DNA from: Elephas maximus indicus
Lineage: Eukaryota; Chordata; Mammalia; Proboscidea; Elephantidae
Direction: 5' to 3'
Length of the DNA stretch: 64,000 bases
Assembly (NCBI RefSeq): GCF_024166365.1
Contig: NC_064846.1
Location: 33,625,866-33,689,865, forward strand
The notes beneath the pieces are model-generated. The model was given only the letters and a program-made list of their open reading frames with translations, did not search any database and was not told where the DNA came from. The position numbers and the translations under genes are program-made. Shown here piece after piece: positions 34,856 through 43,936 of the stretch. Positions within the stretch are counted from its first letter, which is position 1. Every line of letters starts with the position of its first letter.

Positions 34856-35700
34856 TTCTCCTCTCCCCATACCAGGCTGCCTTCTGCCTTCAGACAGGGG
34901 AAAGATGCAAGCAAAGGCATACAGGAGCTGATGTTTAGGGAACAATGAAGGGAACATCTGACTGGTGTGGAAGATTTATGTTTAGGAAGAAAGAGAGGAG
35001 GGCCAGGGATATGCTGGGGACTGATTGTGAAGGGCATAAGCCAAGCTAAAGAGATTAGTCTCTTTCCTGCAGGAACCAAGGACTGATGGGGACTTATTTG
35101 TGTAAAAAAAAAAAAATCCTAAGACATCCCTAGGAGTGGCCTCTGACTAAATCTTTGATTTGGGCTTTGGTTTTGTTTCTTACTCCCTTCCCTTAGAAAG
35201 GGAATACCATTAATAATGCCATTTGTTTGAAATTTCTAGATTAAAAAAAGTTCTAGATAGATTTTGTTTATTTAGGGGCCCCTTGGCAAAGTGTGTACAC
35301 GAGAGAGGCAAGAGAGAGTAAAAAAGCTCAAAATGACTTGACCTAGCAAGGATATTTTTGTAATGCATCGAAACGTCCTTTTAGCCAATCTGGGAGATGG
35401 CGGTCTACGTCTCTCACTGCATGTTGGTGAGAGGAGGCAAATATCACCATGGGAAAGATTTGGATCATTTCTGACTAACGAAGAACCACAAGAGCTTCTC
35501 CAGCTTAGTGTTTAAAAAGCTGGGAAACTGCCACTTGCCTAACATAGGCACTTCCTAACTTGCAAACAGGTTGACTTCTAAAAGTTCATTTATCAGGCAA
35601 TTTTTCATAAGTTGGAACACACTGTGCCTTGGAAAGAATGCTCTGTAAAAATGGTACTTGGTTTTTCTCTACAATGGAGATGATGGAATACTTAAGATTC
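34856..35700. other. No gene recognised
   Basis: Purine-rich then mixed sequence with a poly(A) run at 35,104-35,117. No repeat family is recognised. Confidence 0.35.
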
Positions 35701-35908
35701 TTTTTTTTTTTTAATTGTGCTTTAGGTGAAAGTTTATAGAGCAAATTAGTTTCCTGTTCAAAAATTTGTGCACAAATTGTTTTGTGGTATTGGTTGCAAC
35801 CACACATTCTGTCAGCACTCTCCCCCTTTCCCTTTACACCCAGTCTTTCCTGGTTCTATTTGCTCAGTTTTCCTGTCCCTTCCTGCCTTCTCATCTTTGT
35901 TTTTGGAT
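35701..35908 (-). mobile_element. L1 3'-end fragment
   Basis: A poly(T) start followed by the GTGCTTTAGGTGAAAGTTTATAGAGCAAATT-type L1 3'-UTR end seen at 54,640 and, inverted, at 7,900. Severely 5'-truncated. A 7-bp repeat GATTCTT (35,696 and 35,906) may be the TSD. Confidence 0.85.
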
Positions 35909-36050
35909 TCTTGTGAGTCATCTTACCTTCCATAGGGACTTGATAGCTGACAGTAAGTATGCTTTCAAAGGTCTAAAAGGGGAAACAGTCAGAAGAGGTT
36001 GTCCTGGACAATAGGAAAAGTTGCACAGCTTTCCATGCAGTATGCTATTG

Positions 36051-36395
36051 CCTTTCCTTCCTTCCTTCCTTCCTTCCTTCCTTCCTTCCTTCCTTCCTTC
36101 CTTCCTTCCTTCCTTCCTTCCTTCCTTCCTTCCTTCCTTCCTTCCTTCCTTCCTTCCTTCCTTCCTTCCTTCCTTCCTTCCTTCCTTCCTTCCTTCCTTC
36201 CTTCCTTCCTTCCTTCCTTCCCTCCTTCCCTCCTTCCCTCCTTCCCTCCTTCCCTCCTTCCCTCCTTCCCTCCTTCCCTCCTTCCCTCCTTCCCTCCTTC
36301 CCTCCTTCCCTCCTTCCCTCCTTCCCTCCTTCCCTCCTTCCCTCCTTCCTTCCTTCCTTTCTTTCTCTCTCTCTTCCTTCCTTCTTTTTTTTTTA
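36051..36395. repeat. Long (TTCC)n / (CCCTCCTT)n polypyrimidine array
   Basis: About 170 bp of pure TTCC tetramers (36,051-36,220) switch abruptly to an 8-bp unit CCCTCCTT repeated about 16 times (36,221-36,347), followed by a degenerate TTCC/TTTC/TC tail. The plus strand is almost purely pyrimidine over about 340 bases. Open frames of 131-133 codons across it are pure artefacts. Confidence 0.97.
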
Positions 36396-36594
36396 AGTAA
36401 AAGCCCGGCTTTCTAAGGATATGTCCAAATATTTAGAGCTGTGTAGGTAAACACAACTTCAGCAGGTCAATGTGATATGATTTTTTTTTTTTAGAGAAAT
36501 TGCTTTCTAGCTTGTATATGTTCCACAAAGGACTGGCCCTCTGCATAAGTGGAGCAGGAGGGCACCTGCATTGTGACTTGAGCTAAAACACAAA

Positions 36595-36788
36595 AAACCC
36601 ACTGCCGTTGAGTTGATTTTGACTCATAGCCACTCTACAGACAGAGTAGAACTGCCCTATAGAGTTTCCAAGGCCGTAATCTTAATGGAAGCAGACTGCC
36701 ACGTCTTTCTCTTGCAGAACAGCTAGTGGGTTCAAACTGCTGACCTTTTGAAAGCCAAGTGCTTTAACCACTGTACCACCAGGGCTCC
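36595..36788 (-). mobile_element. AfroSINE, long variant
   Basis: Antisense copy: tail CCACTGCCGTTGAGTTGATTTTG, middle GAAGCAGACTGCCACGTCTTTC, head GTACCACCAGGGCTCC at the right edge. It ends three bases before the foldback at 36,792. Confidence 0.9.
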
Positions 36789-36791
36789 TTT

Positions 36792-36962
36792 AGGGCCACA
36801 GGAGTTAGTTGGGGCAGGGGACAGGGAAGCCTTTTACTTGTGGCAAGAAGACAACAGTGCAGTTCTCAATGCTCTCATCAGTAACATAAGACTGCATTGT
36901 TGTCTTCTTGCCACAAGCAGAAGGTGTCCCTATCCCCTGCCCCAACCAATTCCTGTGGCCCT
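36792..36962. repeat. Long imperfect foldback: 72-bp arms, 27-bp loop
   Basis: The left arm 36,792-36,863 (starts AGGGCCACAGGAG, ends GACAACAGTGCAGT) is matched by the reverse complement of 36,891-36,962 over 72 positions with about 8 mismatches and no gap by eye. The spacer is 36,864-36,890. A transcript from either strand would form a long hairpin. Ends do not look like a known DNA-transposon terminus and I see no TA or 8-bp flanking repeat. It could be a private inverted duplication, a MITE remnant, or a hairpin RNA source. The last two are conjecture. Confidence 0.9.
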
Positions 36963-37436
36963 CCCCCAACAGCACTTGCAAAGGCAGTCAGATGGCCAAT
37001 CCAGCCTAGTAGCCAGTAATAGTGAGTACAATTAGCTATGGGTCATTGGTACCTCCAGTTGGGAACTTAGTCACTCTGAGGCTTTCTGTACTGTCATAAC
37101 TGGGTCTTGGGAAGTAGTGAGATAAACTAGGACAAAGAGTACTAAAATTTGGAGCCCAGGTAGGTCTGCTTGGAAACAGAAAACAATCCTGGAGGTTCTT
37201 AGCAGTAGGCCGCAGGACAAAAACATAGAACGTGGGAGGAGTGTACCTGTAGGTAACAGACAGATGTTCTTGGGAATTTCAGCTAACAGGCACAGAAAGG
37301 CATACAAAAAGGGCCCAGTTATTGGAACAAGAAAATGAGACAGAACTTGATCTTAAGAAACCAAAAACCAGTTTTATGTCAGAGCAGGGTCTGCAGAAGT
37401 GGTTACTGGCTTTGAGTTTCTTAAATTATCTCTGAC
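36963..37436. other. No gene recognised
   Basis: No recognised repeat and no credible exon. Confidence 0.35.
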
Positions 37437-37447
37437 TAGGGTCCTGA

Positions 37448-37645
37448 CAAGCCCTGGTGTCACAGTGGTTAAGCACTCAGCTGATAACTGAAAGGTTGGT
37501 GGTTCGAACCCACCAGCTGCTCCACAGAAGAAAGATGTGACAGTCTGCTTCTGTAAAGATTACAGCCTTGGAATCCCCATGGGGGCAGTTGTACTCTGTC
37601 CGACAGGGTCGCTATGAGTCAGAATCCACTTGACAACAGTGGGTT
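37448..37645 (+). mobile_element. AfroSINE, full length, intact B box, TSD
   Basis: Sense copy: head AAGCCCTGGTGTCACAGTGGTTAAG (A box region), intact B box GGTTCGAACCC at 37,501-37,511, long middle segment, tail GAGTCAGAATCCACTTGACAAC. A perfect 11-bp TSD TAGGGTCCTGA lies at 37,437-37,447 and 37,646-37,656. Confidence 0.95.
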
Positions 37646-37656
37646 TAGGGTCCTGA

Positions 37657-38306
37657 TTGGTCCCAAAGGATGGCATGGTGTTGAGGCTCAAGCATGGGAG
37701 TAAATGATCCCAGTAGAGAGCATTGTTAGTCTTTTTGGACACAGGGTAGGGGTAAGTGATTATATTGATTAATGCGCAACTTACCCAATTGGTCTGCTAA
37801 TTGGGGCATCTTCCATAGGGGATCCATTCCCCATTTAAGGTGTGCTTTAATCTGTGCTTTTGGAATGCAGAGAAGGTCTAGAGTATGGGGAGGTCTGCAG
37901 CTGGGGAAAGTTTATTTTCAGTGTCACCCCATTCCTCCAGAATTTGCCAGCCATTTAGGTAAGCACTGGAATTTGAAGAGCCTTAAATACCAAGGTGTTG
38001 ATGAACATTTATAATGAAAGAAATGGAGACCCAAGCAGTGAAACAAATAATCCATCCATTTTTATAACGCAGGCATGGAAAATGTGTGCTGAGACCTGTG
38101 GGTGGTCAGAGACTTAATGGCTTCTTGGAAAGATGGCTTCATTTGGTGATAGGGAATGCCTTTCTTAAGTATAAAAGGAAGTGTGCTATGAGAATAATTT
38201 GCATTACCACTCATCAAACTGTGTTTCCCTCAGTCTAACCATGCCATTCAGCAGTGTGATAGAGTGTGGGTCCTGACTTCTGGTAGTGGTATTATAAAAG
38301 GATCCC
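37657..38306. other. No gene recognised
   Basis: Apparently single-copy sequence without a recognised feature. Confidence 0.35.
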
Positions 38307-38318
38307 TCTGTGCTTTTG

Positions 38319-38476
38319 GGAGCCCTGGTGGTACAGTGGTTAAGAGTTTGGCTGTTAACCAAAAGGTTGGCAGTTCAAATTCACCAGCTGCTCCTTGGAA
38401 AGTCTATGGGGCAGTTCTACTCTGTCCTATAGGGTCACTATGAGTTGGAATCCACTCAATGGCAATGGGTATGGGT
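38319..38476 (+). mobile_element. AfroSINE, short variant, TSD
   Basis: Sense copy lacking the TGTGACAGTCTGCTTC middle segment: head GGAGCCCTGGTGGTACAGTGGTTAAGAG, tail GAGTTGGAATCCACTCAATGGC. A perfect 12-bp TSD TCTGTGCTTTTG lies at 38,307-38,318 and 38,477-38,488. Confidence 0.95.
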
Positions 38477-38488
38477 TCTGTGCTTTTG

Positions 38489-39030
38489 CGAGATATGGGC
38501 TTCCAGTGGCTTCTTCTGTTATTTATGGGCTTTCAGTGGAAGAGACAAGGACGTTGTCGTGATGTTTTATGAGGCTGGTTCGTTTTATAGTGTGAGAAAC
38601 TTGAGCTATGCTGAGACAGACAGCTTTTGGGACCAAAATAATACCCTTGCTTGCTCTTGCCAACCCTCACTGGGGCGGGGAAGGGGGGATAAAGAAAAGA
38701 AAAAAAAAGTCACTATTCCCAAATCAAACAGAAGTTTATGCCGGGATTTGGCCAGAAAGTGAGGGTTGTTTCAGCAGAAATGATAACCTCAGCGAGAGGA
38801 TAGTTGGAGGGACCGACAGAAAACAAGAGTTGGAGAGCAAAAATAATAAACAGATTCAAGCTGTGTAGGAAGAGAACTCAAACAGGAAGGAGAGAGAAAG
38901 AGATATATCCTTCCATAGACCTTGAGAGAGCCCTATAGACCACCCACCACATTAATTTGTCCTTTCCACTGTAAGAGACCAGAAAATAGGCATGGGGCTC
39001 TGTCTTTATCACTATTTAAAACAAAACAAA
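38489..39030. other. No gene recognised
   Basis: Includes a purine-rich stretch (38,660-38,930). A 105-codon frame starting inside the SINE has no recognisable domain. Confidence 0.35.
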
Positions 39031-39192
39031 ACTTGTTGATGTCAAATAGATTCCAACTCAAAGTGACCCTGTGTGTTACAGAGTAGAACTGCTCTGTAGA
39101 GTTTTCTTCACTGTAATCTTTATGGAAGCAAATCTCCAGGCCTTTTTTCCATGGTGCCACTGGGTTGGTTTAAACTGCCAACATTTAGGTTA
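39031..39192 (-). mobile_element. AfroSINE, diverged
   Basis: Antisense: CTTGTTGATGTCAAATAGATTCC tail, GTAATCTTTATGGAAGC middle, degraded head. Confidence 0.75.
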
Positions 39193-39404
39193 ATGTTGTT
39201 GTTGTTATAAGGTGCTGTCAAGTCGATTTCAGTGCATAGCGGTTTCATGTGACAGAGTAGAATTGCACCGTAAGATGTTCTTAGCCATAATCCTTACAGA
39301 AGCAGATCAGCAGGTCTTTCTCCCATGGAGCTGCTAAGTAGGTTCGAACCACCAGTCTTTGCATTAGCAGCTGAGCAGTTAATCATTGCGCCACCAGTGC
39401 TCAT
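39193..39404 (-). mobile_element. AfroSINE, diverged, with (GTT)n start
   Basis: Antisense: GTTGTTGTTGTTATAAGGTGCTGTCAAGTCGATTTC. The AAGGTGC plus (GTT)n tail resembles the RTE 3' end more than other SINE tails. The middle and head (inverted B box GTTCGAACC at about 39,352) are SINE. Confidence 0.8.
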
Positions 39405-39459
39405 TGAACCACCTAGGGACCTTTATTGCTATCACCAGGTGCTAAAGTTGAACAATCCT

Positions 39460-39605
39460 GTTGTTAAGTGCCGTCGAGTTGGCTCCGACTCATAGCAACC
39501 TTATGTATAACAGAATGGAACATTGCCTGGTCCTGTACCATCCTCACAATAGTAGGTGTGTTTGAGCCCATTGTTGCAGCTACTGTGTCAATTGGATTGA
39601 CACAG
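39460..39605 (-). mobile_element. Short RTE 3'-end insertion with TSD
   Basis: Only the last ~130 bases of RTE: GTTGTTAAGTGCCGTCGAGTTGG..CCATTGTTGCAGCTACTGTGTCAAT, then a snap-back ATTGACACAG forming an 11-bp inverted repeat with 3-base spacer. An 11-bp TSD TGAACAATCCT occurs at 39,449-39,459 and 39,606-39,616. Confidence 0.9.
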
Positions 39606-39629
39606 TGAACAATCCTAAAAAAAAAAAAA

Positions 39630-39795
39630 AACAAAAAACGAACTCGTTGCCATTGAGTCGATTCCAGCTCGTAGCGACCCTGTGGAACAAAGTAGAACTG
39701 CCCCATAGAGTTTCCAAGGAGTGCCTGGTGGATTTGAACTGCCTACCTTTTGGTTAACAGCCACAGCACTTAACCACTACGCCACCAGGATTTCC
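39630..39795 (-). mobile_element. AfroSINE, short variant
   Basis: Antisense: CTCGTTGCCATTGAGTCGATTCC tail, CAAGGAGTGCCTGGTGG, CACTACGCCACCAGG head. Confidence 0.92.
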
Positions 39796-40985
39796 TGAAT
39801 AACCCTAGTCCCAGTAAAAAGACTTAGAATTTTATTTTATTTTTAGGATTTGGGATTGAGATAATAGCCTTTATATCATTTCCTTTGGCATTCATGGAAC
39901 TAGATTATTTTAAAAGTCCTGAGTTTCTTGATAGGCCATCTCTGGCTGAGCAGCAATGTTAACAGACTGATTTCCCCTGGCTCATTTGCCTTATGGCTGA
40001 GTAGCTGACAGGACCCAATGGTGGTTCCAGTGCAAGGTGAGCTGTGGTGAAAAGTTGGAAGAACTTCGGAGTCTAATTTAGTACCAAGCAAGTAATTCCC
40101 TAAGTTCCTTTTCAGATTCCTTTCAAATAAGTGGGGCCCTGAGAAATCCAGAACTTATACAAGAAGTGACTCTACTGGGTTCAATTAGAAATTATAACTA
40201 GAATTCTAAAAGTTTGTTCAGCTTAATTCCTTCATTTTATGGATATGGAAACTAAGGTCCAAATAGGGAACGTGATTTGTCTAAGATCACCCAACTGGCT
40301 AACAGAAGAGTTAGACTACTATCATGGTGTCTCCTGACTTTTAAATGCAGTGCTCACTGTAATATAGCTCAGAAATGAAATTCTAGGGACTTTACTTGGA
40401 AGTAAAGTGGATAGAGTAGAAAAACCTACCCTTGTGAAGCAATTCTGGCTGAGAATGAAAAGATTGCAGTGGCCCAAGCACTAAGATAATTTGCCTGGTG
40501 GTTTGGCCTCTTGGGCATTTGTCCAACCAAATTTAGATAGTCATCCTATTTTGGAAAATTCTAGGCTTTCCCCTGTAGTATTTCCACTTATATTTGGTAG
40601 GGCATGAATTGGTATTTAAATTCTGGTACTGACATCATGCTGTCCATTAGACATCATGCTGTCCATTAGACTAAAGTGAGAAAATGGGATCATTCTAGAG
40701 TGGCTTCTAGTGGCTGAGGTAAGACTGAATTAGGAACCAGGAAATTTATTTGCTTAGGTCAAAGCTAAAGAAAATACATTCCTTTCATTGATTGTAGTTA
40801 GATGATCAATTTGGCTCTGTCTTCCAGGCAGGAAATTTGTGAACATAAGTGAAAAAAATCTAATAACCATTTGTTACTCAGGTCTTTTCTAACATGCTTC
40901 TGAGTTCCTCAGTAGTATTCTAACCATATAGAACCACTCACTGTGGCCCTGTTGTCCTGACTTCTAATCTCTAATTGGAATTTGG
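39796..40985. other. No gene; one MIR and a 19-bp duplication
   Basis: A minus-strand MIR is recognisable at about 40,205-40,370 (TTTATGGATATGGAAACTAAGG..GTGATTTGTCTAAGATCACCC). A perfect 19-bp tandem duplication GACATCATGCTGTCCATTA occupies 40,631-40,668. Nothing else is recognised. Confidence 0.5.
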
Positions 40986-40989
40986 ACTA

Positions 40990-41122
40990 GACCCGTGTTT
41001 TAAAACCTGGCTGATCATCAGAATCACCTGGGGATTTTTCTTATTTAATTACATTAGAATTGTGATGCTTTTTAAACATACCAATTCCTAGGCCGTACAT
41101 CCAGGGATCCAGATTTAGTAGG
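40990..41122 (+). mobile_element. MER5-like hAT transposon, left half
   Basis: GTTTTAAAACCTGGCTGATCATCAGAATCACCTGGGG and CCAGATTTAGTAGG match the MER5A order. The element is cut by LTRs and resumes at 42,038. Confidence 0.72.
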
Positions 41123-41496
41123 TGTCTTGGTTATCTAGGGCTCCTATAACAGAAATATCACAAGTGGATGGCTTTAACAAAGAGAAATTTATTCTCTCAT
41201 AGTCTAGGAGGCTAGAAGTCCCAATGCACTGTTCTCCTGGCTCTTGTTTCTTGGTGGTATGAGATCCCCATGTCTTTATGCTCACATCTCTCTTTTATAT
41301 CTCGAAAGAGATTGGCTCAAGGCACAGTCCAATATTGTAGATTGAGTCTTACCTCATTAACATCATAGAGATAAGATTTACAACATATAGGAAAATCACA
41401 TCAGATGACAAAATGGTGGACAATTGCACAATACTGGGAATCATGGCCTAGTCAAGTTGACACACATTTTGAGGGAACACAGTTCAGTCCATAACA
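41123..41496 (-). mobile_element. MaLR-like LTR, 3' member of a pair
   Basis: Plus-strand reading TGTCTTGGTTATCTAGG..CAGTCCATAACA, i.e. a TG..CA LTR in antisense. It lacks about 150 bp present in its partner. Separated from the second LTR by only 17 bases (41,497-41,513), which read in antisense as GGGACCAACAGGTAGAA, a purine-rich tract like the one that precedes a 3' LTR. Confidence 0.75.
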
Positions 41497-41513
41497 TTCT
41501 ACCTGTTGGTCCC

Positions 41514-42037
41514 TGTCTTAGTTTTCTAGTGCTGCTATAACAGAAATACCACAAGTGGATGGCTTTAACAAACAGAAATTTATTCTCTCACAGTCTAGGA
41601 GGCTAAAAGTTCAAATTCAGGGTACCAGCTCCAGGGAAAGGCTTTATCTCTCCTTCGGATCTAGAGGAAGATCCTTGTCATCAATCTTCCTCTGGTCTAG
41701 GAACTTCTCAGTGCCGGAACCCTGGGTCCAAAGGATGTGCTCTGCTCCTGGCACTACTTTCTTGGTGGTATGAGATCCTTCTGTCTCTCTGCTCACTTCT
41801 CTCTTTTATATTTCAAAAGAGATTGGCTCAAAATACAACCTAATCTTATAGATTGAGTTCTGCCTCATTAACATAACTGCCCCTAAACTGCCTCATCAAT
41901 ATCTTGGAGGTAGGATTTACAACACATAGGAAAATCACGTCAGATGACAAAATGGTGGACAATCACACAATATTGGGAATCATAGCCTAGCCAAATTGAT
42001 ACACATATTTTTGGGGGACACAATTCAATCCATGTCA
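41514..42037 (-). mobile_element. MaLR-like LTR, 5' member of a pair
   Basis: Full 524-bp LTR, plus-strand reading TGTCTTAGTTTTCTAGTGCTGC..TCAATCCATGTCA. The right flank (GAAGG) and the left flank of the pair (GTAGG, 41,118-41,122) look like a 5-bp TSD, as ERVL/MaLR elements make. The pair sits inside a MER5-like element. Confidence 0.78.
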
Positions 42038-42140
42038 GAAGGTATGGAGCATGGCCTGTAAATCCGTATGTTTAACCAACTCTTCAGGTGATTCTGATGA
42101 TCATCTGGGTCAGGGAAATGTTGGACCAGACTGTTTCTCT
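42038..42140 (+). mobile_element. MER5-like hAT transposon, right half
   Basis: AACTCTTCAGGTGATTCTGATGATCATCTGGGTC is the MER5A 3' part, continuing the segment interrupted at 41,122. Confidence 0.68.
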
Positions 42141-42240
42141 TTTTGTCCAGCTCTGCTTATAAAGACTCCTCTGTGAAAAACCCATGTGATGACAGATATA
42201 CTCTGCTTAAGTAAACCAAGGCCTACAGATGCATTAAAAA

Positions 42241-42290
42241 GCTAAACCAAACCCGTTGTAGTTGAGTTGATCCCTACTCATGGTGAAACT
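42241..42290 (-). mobile_element. AfroSINE, 3' end only
   Basis: CCAAACCCGTTGTAGTTGAGTTGATCC is a SINE tail truncated after about 50 bases. It is bounded by ACAGATGCATTAAA (42,225) and ACAGCTGCATTAAA (42,291). Confidence 0.82.
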
Positions 42291-42304
42291 ACAGCTGCAT
42301 TAAA

Positions 42305-42475
42305 CCCAAAAAACCAAACCAAACTCGTTACCATAGAGTCGATTCCGACTCATAGCAACCCTATAGGACAGAGTAGAACTGCCACATACAGTTTCCAAGG
42401 ATGCCTGGTGGATTTGAACTGCCAACCTTTTGGTTAGCAGTCATAGCACTTAACCACTACGCCACCAGGGCTGCC
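42305..42475 (-). mobile_element. AfroSINE, short variant
   Basis: Antisense, little diverged: CTCGTTACCATAGAGTCGATTCCGAC..CACTACGCCACCAGGGC. Flanked by the same target motif ACAG(C/A)TGCATTAAA at 42,291-42,304 and 42,476-42,489. Confidence 0.93.
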
Positions 42476-42492
42476 ACAGATGCATTAAAAAA

Positions 42493-43547
42493 GGGAGGAG
42501 TAATTCACAGACCCAAAGAATTCTTCCTTTAAGGAAAAGGAGTCACAGAGGCAAGCCATTAAATAGGAGACTTTCCTAGCATATTTAATTATTTATTTAT
42601 CAATTTACTTTTAACTATTCGACAGAAAAAGTAGAGGAAGAGGCAGAGATATCTGAAACTTGTATTAGGGGGTCACAGTACATTGAGGACCCAGAAGATA
42701 AGAATATTAAACTGCTCTGAAGTGATATCAAACTCAAGGAGAAAACAACATTTGCTTGCTCAAAATTTGATTCTCTTTTACCCTCATTCCCTGGATATTT
42801 TCACAAGCATGTTAATTTGGCTAAGTGAAATTTCACCTATGCTAAGCTGAACCCAGACACAAGTTAGAACATATCTGGGAGACAAAGCATTTGAGTTTGT
42901 ATTCCTTTCCATAATTACCCACTCCCTAACCACCCCTTCTCAGCCTTTCTGTGACTTGTGACAAAATAGACAGTCAAGTGCTACTGAGATTTCCTCACGA
43001 TTTGTGTAAGGTTCTAAAGTAATAAGTCAATAGGGAGAGACTGCTTCTAATTTGAGATGTTGTGAACTGCTTTGAGTGCCACTAGAAGAAGTACTATGAC
43101 ATCAAGCTGAGCCCCTTGAGGCAAAAGTCTTAGGCAGGAGCCAGCAGACCCCCCTTTTCACCTGCAACTTGGAACTGCTTCAAACGCTATAGCAATATTC
43201 ACCTCTCAGTTTACTACGTTTATTCTGTAGGTTTTCACAAACACAGGGCCTGGGCCTTCAAGATTAGAGAGCACACTACTCATCTCTGCCTTCCTGGCCA
43301 TGTCAGCTCCATAGTAACCCTCCCTTCTCCTCAGTGGAGTGCCTAGTTCCTTCAGTACCCTCTGTTAGCTAGTTACATGAGAGCAAATCACTTGACTCAA
43401 GTGTTAATCAGGATAATGAAAATGTGTAAGACAGTACCCAAGAGGACTTCCTTTACAAAATAAGAACTTAGAGATGATGGCTCTCAATGGTGGTACTTCA
43501 GGCTTTGTGGTATTGGGCTGGAGAGATACATTTTGAGATGAAGCTTG
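42493..43547. other. No gene or clear repeat recognised
   Basis: Apparently single-copy, mixed composition. Confidence 0.35.
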
Positions 43548-43645
43548 TCTTTTTAAAAAATAACACTTAATAACTTACAATTTTGTAGCAGTCTTAGATA
43601 TACAGAAAAGCCACAAGAATATTACAGAGTTTCCATGTTCCCCTG
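43548..43645 (-). mobile_element. Possible old L1 3'-UTR piece
   Basis: ACTTACAATTTTGTAGCAG and ATACAGAAAAGCCACAAGAATATTACAGAG resemble the antisense 3'-UTR of old mammalian L1s. It may be the 3' end of the old L1 at 47,455-52,260, displaced by the RTE and SINEs in between. Confidence 0.45.
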
Positions 43646-43718
43646 TCTTAGGCTGGGTTCTCTAGAACCATATATGTATACGGTTTTTTGTTTTATTTTA
43701 TGTATGTACATATATATA

Positions 43719-43867
43719 AAAACCCGATGCTGTCGAGTCGATTTCAACTCATAACAACCCTATAGGACAGAGTAGAACTACCCCATAGGGTTTCCAAGGA
43801 GCGCCTGGTGGATTTGAACTGACAACTTTTTGGTTAGCAGCCTTAGCTCTTAAGCACTATGCCACAA

Positions 43868-43872
<5 letters not shown>
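43719..43872 (-). mobile_element. AfroSINE, short variant
   Basis: Antisense: AACCCGATGCTGTCGAGTCGATTTC..GCACTATGCCACAAGGG. It adjoins a long (TA)n run. Confidence 0.9.

Positions 43873-43934
<62 letters not shown>
43873..43934. repeat. (TA)n microsatellite
   Basis: About 31 TA units, followed by imperfect TA/CA sequence to about 44,037. A miniature RTE-like end (TTGTTGTTGTTAGGTG) is embedded at 43,936-43,966. Confidence 0.95.

Positions 43935-43936
<2 letters not shown>

Noticed and set aside
35999..36416. Open frames of 131-133 codons (Leu-Pro-Ser-Phe repeats)
   Set aside because: Pure translation of the TTCC microsatellite. No coding signal beyond the repeat.
37448..37645. Possible tRNA gene (A- and B-box-like sequences)
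   Set aside because: The body, tail and TSD show an AfroSINE. No cloverleaf with acceptor stem is present.
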